The notes under the pieces: generated by a model
What the model saw: only the letters and a program-made list of their open reading frames with translations
Database searches by the model: none
Told to the model about the DNA's origin: nothing
Shown: piece after piece, positions 6,023 through 10,973 of the stretch
Layout of the letters: each line of letters starts with the position of its first letter
How positions within the stretch are numbered: position 1 is the first letter of the stretch
Origin: an uncultured Clostridiaceae bacterium
Lineage (GTDB): Bacteria > Bacillota > Clostridia > Clostridiales > Oxobacteraceae
DNA length: 10,973 bases
NCBI GenBank assembly: GCA_937900065.1
Contig: CALCDS010000148.1
Span: 1-10,973 of the forward strand
Direction of reading: 5' to 3'
Program-made: the position numbers and the translations under genes

Positions 6023-7693
6023 TTATTTTATATCGGCTTTGATTCTTTTGAGCCTTTTCATTACATCATTGGCCCCTCTGCCAAAGTAATCATGAAGTAT
6101 CTTATATTCGGAATATAGTTTGTCATATGTTTTAGCATTTTCAGGTATAGGTTTGAAGTATTCTTCTTTGACTTTGCTCATATGTTTGGCAGCATCGACT
6201 ACTGAATCATATCCTCCCTTTGATCTGCCTGCGGCAAGCGCACCGAACATTGCGGAGCCGAGCGCTGGCGCTTGAGGCGAGCCTGAAATCCTTATCTCCA
6301 TGTTTGTGACATCGGAATAGATCTGCATTATCAGTTTATTTTTTTCAGCTATTCCGCCGGCAGCATAAAGCTCATTTATAGGAACGCCATTTTCACGGAA
6401 GTTTTCAATTATCATACGCGTGCCATATGCAGTTGCTTCTATTAGTGCTCTGTAAATCTCTTCAGGCTTTGTAAGGAGTGTGCATCCTAAAAGCAGTCCT
6501 GTCAGGTCAACATCCACGAGCACGGAACGGTTCCCATTCCACCAGTCCAGAGCAATGAGGCCGCTTTCACCGACTTTGAGCCTGCTTGCTTTTTGAGTCA
6601 ATAGTTCATGTATGTCTATGCCCTCTGTCCTTGCCTCTTTTTCATAACTTTCAGGTACGCAGTTTTTTACAAACCAGTCGAAATGATCTCCGACGCATGA
6701 TTGGCCTGCTTCATATCCAAAATATCCGGGGAGTATGCCGTCTTCAACCACTCCGCATATTCCCGGAACTGTTTTTTCTTCAGTTCCAAGTACCATATGG
6801 CATGTGGAAGTTCCCATTATCATGAGCATCTTGCCAGGCTCGGTTATACCGACTGCAGGAACTGCAACATGTGCATCCACATTCCCGACCGCAACAGCTG
6901 TTCCCGGCAACAGCCCTGTAAGATCGGCTGCTTTAGGAGTTATTTCACCTGCTTTTGATCCTATAGGATATATGTTACGGCTCAATTTGGTATCGACGAG
7001 GTTTCTAAGCCTTGGATCAAGAGCACTGAAAAATCCGCATGAAGGATATCCTTTCCTTTTGTTCCATATAGCCTTGTATCCGGCAGTACAGCTGTTTCTT
7101 CTTTCCTCTCCGGTAAGCTTGAGTATTATCCAGTCGGTCGCTTCGATGAATTTACCGGTCCTATCATATATTTCAGGTGCTTCATTTAATACTTGCCATA
7201 TTTTAGGAATCATCCATTCTGAAGAAATTTTGCCTCCGTAAAAATTGAGAAAGTCTTCATTCCTTTCACGTGCAATTTTATTGAGCATATTTGCTTCATG
7301 CTGAGCTGAATGGTGTTTCCAAAGTTTCACATAAGCATGAGGGTTTGACTTATACTCGTCGTAAAAGCAGAGAGGAGTTCCGTCATTATCTATAGGTAGT
7401 ATTGTGCATGCAGTAAAATCGATGCCTATGCCTATGACATCGATAGGATTCACGTTGCCTTTTTTCAATACATCAGGAATGGTTTCATGCAATACATCAA
7501 GATAATCCTGAGGATGCTGAAGTGCCCAGTCGGATTCCAATCTTGTTTTGCCGTCCGGCAGATATTCATCCATTACTCCATGAGCATAAACTTTTACTGA
7601 AGTTGCAATTTCTTTTCCTGTATCCACCTCTACGAGCAGCGCTCTTCCCGTTTTGGTGCCAAAGTCAATGCCTATTGCATACTTTTTGCCCAT
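6023..7693 (-). CDS. araB: L-ribulokinase
   Basis: A 556-residue FGGY-family sugar kinase that phosphorylates L-ribulose to L-ribulose 5-phosphate with ATP, the second step of L-arabinose breakdown. The length matches AraB proteins (about 560). The N-terminal phosphate loop AIGIDFGTKTGRALLV is at 6-21. AraB-type signatures follow: GIDFTACTILPID (90-102), LWKHHSAQ (124-131), SSEWMIPKIWQ (157-167) and the catalytic Asp273 in GNVDAHVAVPAVG (270-282). ALDWWNGNRS (381-390) and the C-terminal AAGGIAEKN (444-452) with SPQAPALGSAM (472-482) complete the kinase fold. The ATG at 7693 has an AAGGGGATGA site, with GGGG (7702-7705) 8 bases upstream. It lies 135 bp downstream of the isomerase on the same strand and is probably cotranscribed, with a palindromic repeat in the gap. 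Control by AraR through the upstream operator is inferred. Confidence 0.94.
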   Translation of the reverse strand: MGKKYAIGIDFGTKTGRALLVEVDTGKEIATSVKVYAHGVMDEYLPDGKTRLESDWALQHPQDYLDVLHETIPDVLKKGNVNPIDVIGIGIDFTACTILPIDNDGTPLCFYDEYKSNPHAYVKLWKHHSAQHEANMLNKIARERNEDFLNFYGGKISSEWMIPKIWQVLNEAPEIYDRTGKFIEATDWIILKLTGEERRNSCTAGYKAIWNKRKGYPSCGFFSALDPRLRNLVDTKLSRNIYPIGSKAGEITPKAADLTGLLPGTAVAVGNVDAHVAVPAVGITEPGKMLMIMGTSTCHMVLGTEEKTVPGICGVVEDGILPGYFGYEAGQSCVGDHFDWFVKNCVPESYEKEARTEGIDIHELLTQKASRLKVGESGLIALDWWNGNRSVLVDVDLTGLLLGCTLLTKPEEIYRALIEATAYGTRMIIENFRENGVPINELYAAGGIAEKNKLIMQIYSDVTNMEIRISGSPQAPALGSAMFGALAAGRSKGGYDSVVDAAKHMSKVKEEYFKPIPENAKTYDKLYSEYKILHDYFGRGANDVMKRLKRIKADIK

Positions 7694-7735
7694 TTGATCA
7701 TCCCCTTTTTTTATATATTGGCTATGTCAAAGTAT

Positions 7736-7803
7736 AGTGTTGATTTTTGAGCAATCCAAGTGAACAGCGAACAGGATGCTCAAAATCAACACTTTTGTTT
7801 AAT
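7736..7803 (+). repeat. Dispersed repeat, copy 2: short palindromic form inside the ara operon
   Basis: The right part (7767-7803) matches the right end of copies 1 and 3 (33 of 37 positions against copy 3 by eye). Its left part is an inverted duplicate of the same end. The arm 7736-7757 pairs with GGATGCTCAAAATCAACACT (7774-7793) over 20 bp with two single-base bulges, leaving a 16-base loop (7758-7773). It lies in the 135-bp gap between the isomerase and araB. In the transcript it would fold into a long hairpin without a following T tract. A tentative weak promoter for araB alone (TTGGAT 7754-7759, 17-base spacer, TATACT 7731-7736, minus strand) lies within its left arm. Confidence 0.75.
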
Positions 7804-7828
7804 AGAACCTATATATTAAGATTTTAAA

Positions 7829-9310
7829 TTATTTAAAGGGATTTTCGCCCTTATACATCATAGATGCGGGATGGTTGAACGAAATATCTTCAATTCCAAT
7901 CATCTTCATAGCTTCATAAAGCGCTTTTCCTGCATGTTTGAATGCTATTCCTGCATGATGAGGATATCCTTTTTCAATGAGCACATGTCTGTAGAATCTG
8001 GCCATTTCATTTACGGCAAATACTCCTATGCTGCCGAATGAGTTAGGATTTACATCTATGACTTCTCCCTCAGCTACATAGCTTCTCAATGTGCAATCGG
8101 CACTTCCCTGCAGCCTGAATAAGGTTATATCTCCGGGCCTTATTGTTCCTTCAAGCGTCCCTCTTGTTATATTTGGCTCTTTTCCAGGCTCAAGGCTGCG
8201 ATGCATGATGAGTTGATAGCCCATGGCAGCGTTATTTATATGGCACATAGGTGTATTTCCGCAATGGAATCCCATGAATGTATCATCGAGCCTGTAATTT
8301 TTAAATTTATCCTTGTTGCTTTCATACAAATCCTTTGGAACTGTGTTGTTTATGTCAAGAAGCGTAGGAGGCATATTTGTTGCACATGTTATTATATATT
8401 CACTAAGAGCGCCATATATATCTACTTCACAGGATACAGGTATCCCTGTTGAAGCAAGTCTTGAATTTACATAGCATGGGACAAAACCAAACTGAGTCTG
8501 GAATGCAGGCCAGCATTTGTTTGCAAAGATAGCATACCTGGATGCGCCCATGTTTTGCTCTATCCAATCCTTTAGCGTGAGCTCGTATTGTGCAAGCTTT
8601 GGAAGTATTCCCGGGTATTTGTTGCCTGCTTTAAGTTCATTCTCCATTTCGCTTACGATTGAAGGAATCCTTTTGTCACCTTCATGCTTATTGAAAGATT
8701 CAAATAAGTCAAGCTCCGAATTTTCCATAATCTCTACTCCGATGTCATATAACGGCTTTATTGGTGCATTGCAGGCCAGAAAATCCTGGGGCCTCGGACC
8801 GAAGCTGAAAATCTTTAACTCCTTAAGTCCAAGTATCACTCTTGCGATATCTTTAAAATCGTTTATCATATTCGCGATCTCATCGCATGTACCCACAGGA
8901 TATTCGGGTATATACGGGCGGAGTTTTCTAAGTTTTAGATTATATGAAGCATTCAGCATTCCGCAATATGCGTCACCGCGGCCATTGATGAGATCCTTAT
9001 ATGTTTCTTCAGCAGCAGCTGCAAACATCACCGGGCCGCAGAACTTCTGCGCTAATAATGTCTCAGGGCCTTCAGGTCCAAAATTTCCAAGATAGATGAC
9101 GAGAGCATTTATATTATTTGCTTCAATTTCTTTTATGGCTTTTTGTACATCCTTTTCATTTTCAATAGTTGTTTTTAACTCATATATATCTATTTTTTTA
9201 TCATTACAGGCTTTTGCGACTTCGCTCCTTCTCTTTTGGCTAAGTTCAATGGGAAAACAGTCCCTGCTTACAGCTGCAAGACCGAGCCTTAAATCTGGAA
9301 CATTAATCAT
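7829..9310 (-). CDS. L-fucose/L-arabinose isomerase family protein (probable arabinose isomerase)
   Basis: A 493-residue cytoplasmic sugar isomerase related to L-fucose isomerase (FucI) rather than to classical AraA. From its position next to araB and araR it probably converts L-arabinose to L-ribulose using a divalent metal. Two FucI-type metal ligands can be placed: Glu295 in SCEVDIYG and Asp319 in LLDINN, with the same 24-residue spacing as Glu337 and Asp361 of E. coli FucI. A third ligand is likely His451 or His452 in GYPHHAGIAF. FucI is about 590 residues, so this is a shorter member. The ATG at 9310 is chosen over a TTG at 9325 because the GGGGGG at 9318-9323 fits as Shine-Dalgarno 7 bases upstream of it. 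It is the first gene of the minus-strand operon with araB. Its promoter carries an AraR operator. Activity on L-fucose or another sugar cannot be excluded. Confidence 0.87.
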   Translation of the reverse strand: MINVPDLRLGLAAVSRDCFPIELSQKRRSEVAKACNDKKIDIYELKTTIENEKDVQKAIKEIEANNINALVIYLGNFGPEGPETLLAQKFCGPVMFAAAAEETYKDLINGRGDAYCGMLNASYNLKLRKLRPYIPEYPVGTCDEIANMINDFKDIARVILGLKELKIFSFGPRPQDFLACNAPIKPLYDIGVEIMENSELDLFESFNKHEGDKRIPSIVSEMENELKAGNKYPGILPKLAQYELTLKDWIEQNMGASRYAIFANKCWPAFQTQFGFVPCYVNSRLASTGIPVSCEVDIYGALSEYIITCATNMPPTLLDINNTVPKDLYESNKDKFKNYRLDDTFMGFHCGNTPMCHINNAAMGYQLIMHRSLEPGKEPNITRGTLEGTIRPGDITLFRLQGSADCTLRSYVAEGEVIDVNPNSFGSIGVFAVNEMARFYRHVLIEKGYPHHAGIAFKHAGKALYEAMKMIGIEDISFNHPASMMYKGENPFK

Positions 9311-9317
9311 ATAGCAA

Positions 9318-9323
9318 CCCCCC
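9318..9323 (-). promoter_or_regulatory. Poly-G ribosome binding site of the isomerase gene
   Basis: A GGGGGG run on the minus strand ends 7 bases before the ATG at 9310, which decides this start over the upstream TTG at 9325 that overlaps it. Like the transporter at 138, the gene uses a pure G run rather than GGAGG. Confidence 0.65.
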
Positions 9324-9351
9324 AAAAATAAAATATTTTCAGAACATTTTA

Positions 9352-9380
9352 ATTATACTATATAAAACATGTACGTACAA
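9352..9380 (-). promoter_or_regulatory. Promoter of the isomerase-araB operon
   Basis: On the minus strand a consensus -10 TATAAT (9352-9357) and a -35 TTGTAC (9375-9380) are separated by exactly 17 bases. The -35 box lies within the AraR operator, so a bound repressor would block RNA polymerase directly. The predicted transcript starts near 9345, giving a short leader of about 35 bases. Confidence 0.8.
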
Positions 9381-9381
9381 C
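9369..9381. promoter_or_regulatory. AraR operator at the isomerase promoter
   Basis: ATGTACGTACAAC contains the perfect 10-bp palindrome TGTACGTACA (9370-9379), the core of the AraR operators described in Bacillus subtilis and other Firmicutes. The same 13 bases recur at 9714-9726 before araR. Here the site overlaps the -35 box of the minus-strand promoter. Confidence 0.85.
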
Positions 9382-9382
9382 A

Positions 9383-9677
9383 TAAAACTGAATTATATTT
9401 CCAAATATGCTCTCAAAACGGCTGAAGATTGAATTTGAATACCGCATGCCTAACTGAAAAAAATTTGTTTGCCATAATCAAGATAAAATGACTTCAGGCC
9501 AATAGTAGGGTGGATAAACAATATTCAGACTTGAGGTAATGGCTCTTTTATAGTAGTATGGGATTTATGGAATATATTTCTCTAAAAAATATAGTTGTCT
9601 TGGAAACCCGGTATATATTTTTAGAATTATTTGATTACTGATATAAATAAAATTATTTAAAAAAATCACAATTCTAC
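9383..9677. other. Divergent intergenic region between the operators, unassigned
   Basis: About 295 bases between the isomerase and araR promoter regions. It is AT-rich, with no repeat copy, no clear hairpin terminator and no canonical catabolite-responsive element seen by eye. A 27-codon frame at 9558-9641 (plus strand) has no ribosome binding site at a useful distance and is not called. The stretch is longer than the two operators need. It may hold activator or global regulator sites, or a promoter for a transcript not recognised here. Confidence 0.4.
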
Positions 9678-9706
9678 TTGATATAATTTAATTTTTCTTA
9701 TAAAAT
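9678..9706 (+). promoter_or_regulatory. araR: Candidate araR promoter
   Basis: A -35 TTGATA (9678-9683) and a -10 TAAAAT (9701-9706) with a 17-base spacer would start transcription near 9713, right at the operator. An alternative extended -10, TGATATAAT (9679-9687), lies in the same segment and would start near 9694. Both place the operator at or just after the transcription start. Confidence 0.55.
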
Positions 9707-9713
9707 AAAGGGG

Positions 9714-9726
9714 ATGTACGTACAAC
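9714..9726. promoter_or_regulatory. araR: AraR operator before araR (autoregulation)
   Basis: ATGTACGTACAAC is identical to the site at 9369-9381, with the palindrome TGTACGTACA at 9715-9724. It lies between the predicted araR promoter and the araR ribosome binding site, a position suited to autorepression. The ATG at its left edge is in frame with araR but is not taken as the start. Confidence 0.85.
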
Positions 9727-9746
9727 CCAATTGGAGGATAAATATA

Positions 9747-10838
9747 ATGACAGATATAGAAAATTCCGCACCAAAATACCATGTGGTAGAAGGATATATA
9801 AAAGATCTTATAGATAAAGGTGAATTGCTTCCAGGTGATCAGCTCCCTTCAGAAAACGAGCTTGTGCGTCAATTCAACGTAAGCAGGCATACTGTGAGGC
9901 AGGCGCTTGGAGAGCTTGGAATGAAAGGCTGGATATATAAAGAAAAGGGTAAAGGAACATTCTGCGCTTATCGCAAAAGTGTCCAGAAAAATAAGTCTGT
10001 GATGGTTCTTACAACATATATTTCAGATTATATTTTTCCATTTATCATAAAGGGAATAGAAGATGTGCTGAGTTCTCAAGGCTATTCGCTGATACTTGCA
10101 AACACCGATAATGATAAAGAAAAAGAAGCTCATTGCATGGAAAATTTTTTGAGTCATGATATTGCAGGCATGATCATAGAACCTACGGCAAGTGCTCTTG
10201 GAAATCCTAATATAGAGTACTTCAAGGAGCTGGAGAGACGGAATGTCAAGTATATAATGATAAACGCCGTGTATGATGATCTCGATCCGGCTTACATAAT
10301 AATGGATGATGAACTCGGCGGTTTCAGGGCCACAAATTATTTATTGCAAATAGGACATCGCAAAATAGCCGGGATTTTTAAATCCGACGATATGCAGGGA
10401 ATAAGGCGTAAACAAGGCTTTATGAGAGCACTGGCTCAATTTGACATCACACTTCCAAAAGGCTATGTAGGCAGTTATAATACTATGCAGATGTCTTCAT
10501 ATCCATATCAATTTACAAAGAACTTGCTTGAGAGGGAAGACAGACCTACGGCCATTGTATGCTACAATGATCAGATAGCGATAAATATACTGGAAGCCAT
10601 AAGGGAAGAAGGACTTAAAGTCCCTGATGATATATCGGTTATCGGATATGATGATTCGAATCTTGCAGTTGCATCGGAAGTGAAACTTACTACTATAAAA
10701 CACCCCAAAAAGGAAATGGGGACGAAATCAGCACAGTATCTCATAGATATGATAGAAGGCAATGTTGAAAAACCTAGAATGATATATCAACCTGAGCTTA
10801 TAGTGCGTTCCTCTTGCAGAGGAATCAGTAGAGAATAA
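9747..10838 (+). CDS. araR: AraR, GntR/LacI-type repressor of arabinose genes
   Basis: A 363-residue transcription repressor combining a GntR-family winged helix-turn-helix (about residues 11-74) with a LacI/GalR-type sugar-binding domain (about 84-360). This is the architecture of Bacillus subtilis AraR, which has almost the same length. The recognition part reads LPSENELVRQFNVSRHTVRQ (33-52). The sensor part shows HRKIAGIF (204-211), RPTAIVCYNDQIA (266-278) and PDDISVIGYDDSNLA (293-307), all standard for periplasmic-binding-like repressors. L-arabinose is the expected inducer. The ATG at 9747 is chosen because TGGAGG (9732-9737) lies 9 bases upstream; the earlier ATG at 9714 lies inside the operator and has no such site. 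The gene is divergent from the isomerase-araB operon, and identical operators lie before both units. Confidence 0.94.
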   Translation: MTDIENSAPKYHVVEGYIKDLIDKGELLPGDQLPSENELVRQFNVSRHTVRQALGELGMKGWIYKEKGKGTFCAYRKSVQKNKSVMVLTTYISDYIFPFIIKGIEDVLSSQGYSLILANTDNDKEKEAHCMENFLSHDIAGMIIEPTASALGNPNIEYFKELERRNVKYIMINAVYDDLDPAYIIMDDELGGFRATNYLLQIGHRKIAGIFKSDDMQGIRRKQGFMRALAQFDITLPKGYVGSYNTMQMSSYPYQFTKNLLEREDRPTAIVCYNDQIAINILEAIREEGLKVPDDISVIGYDDSNLAVASEVKLTTIKHPKKEMGTKSAQYLIDMIEGNVEKPRMIYQPELIVRSSCRGISRE

Positions 10839-10849
10839 AATAAGGTTAT

Positions 10850-10973
10850 GTTAAACAAAGATGTTGATTTTGAGCATCCCGTTCGCCAGTTCGCACTTTA
10901 TAAGTTCTAAGGCTCATTGCTCTCGTTCATCAAGAACTTTTGCAAACTCGCTACGCTCAAGCAAGCAAAAGTT
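10850..10973 (-). repeat. Dispersed non-coding repeat, copy 3 (may continue past the window)
   Basis: The reverse complement of this segment aligns along its whole length with 2815-2937 (124 against 123 bases). The conserved end next to araR reads, on the minus strand, GCGAAC, then GATGCTCAAAATCAAC, then TCTTTGTTTAAC. The other end carries a 9-bp inverted repeat, AACTTTTGC (10935-10943) and GCAAAAGTT (10965-10973), around a 21-base loop. Two tandem GTTCGC words occur near the conserved end. It starts 12 bases after the araR stop. No T tract follows a stem, so it is not an obvious araR terminator. The window ends on the last base of the hairpin, so the true boundary is unknown. Confidence 0.7.

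Noticed and set aside
6735..7241. A 168-codon open frame antisense to araB
   Set aside because: It lies wholly inside the well-supported ribulokinase gene, has low-complexity composition with no family resemblance, and is a shadow of the real frame.
8517..9095. A 192-codon open frame antisense to the isomerase
   Set aside because: It is fully covered by the isomerase, whose family motifs are clear; its serine-rich composition is typical of an antisense shadow.
9326..9345. A possible catabolite-responsive element in the isomerase leader (minus-strand TGAAAATATTTTATT)
   Set aside because: It lacks the central CG and the symmetric ends of known cre sites; AT-rich resemblance only.
9558..9641. 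A 27-codon frame in the ara divergent region, plus strand
   Set aside because: No ribosome binding site within a usable distance, no recognisable motif, and a length expected by chance in AT-rich DNA.
9714..9716. Upstream in-frame ATG as araR start
   Set aside because: It sits inside the AraR operator and has no good Shine-Dalgarno; the ATG at 9747 has TGGAGG 9 bases upstream and starts just before the winged helix-turn-helix.
10850..10973. Copy 3 of the repeat as a CRISPR repeat or an intrinsic terminator of araR
   Set aside because: There is no regular repeat-spacer periodicity, and no T tract after the hairpin; full-length similarity to 2815-2937 fits a dispersed element better.

Overview
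The window is a piece of chromosome from a low-GC Gram-positive bacterium, most likely in the Clostridia. The signs are AT-rich intergenic DNA, heavy use of AGA and ATA codons, strong GGAGG-type ribosome binding sites, TATAAT-like promoters (several with an extended TG motif), and gene families typical of that class. This is an inference from composition and gene content; no rRNA or other marker is present.

Left part (1-5915), all on the plus strand: a DMT/EamA-type membrane exporter, a small FMN nitroreductase, an RmlD-like short-chain dehydrogenase/reductase, a multi-spanning DUF4153 membrane protein, and an M29-family metallo-aminopeptidase. The genes are separated by gaps of roughly 90-210 bp, most have their own candidate signals, and they do not form an obvious pathway. 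A likely intrinsic terminator follows the nitroreductase. A 20-bp perfect inverted repeat lies between the aminopeptidase and the convergent arabinose operon.

Right part (6023-10838) is an L-arabinose utilisation locus. On the minus strand, an L-fucose/L-arabinose isomerase-family protein is followed by ribulokinase AraB. Divergently, on the plus strand, lies AraR, a regulator with a GntR-type DNA-binding domain and a LacI-type sugar sensor. Two copies of an identical 13-bp sequence containing the palindrome TGTACGTACA, the core of the known AraR operator, sit at the two promoters. One overlaps the -35 box of the isomerase promoter and the other lies between the araR promoter and its ribosome binding site. 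The circuit reads as arabinose-relieved repression of both catabolic genes plus autoregulation. The isomerase is not the classical AraA fold family, so this looks like a non-orthologous replacement. No araD (ribulose-5-phosphate 4-epimerase) and no sugar transporter are in the window.

Three intergenic gaps carry copies of one dispersed non-coding repeat: two copies of about 123 bp (2815-2937 plus, 10850-10973 minus) and one short palindromic derivative (7736-7803) inside the isomerase-araB operon. I do not recognise this repeat family; it is the least explained structure in the window. I found no CRISPR array, tRNA, rRNA, transposase or phage gene, and no clearly novel protein system.
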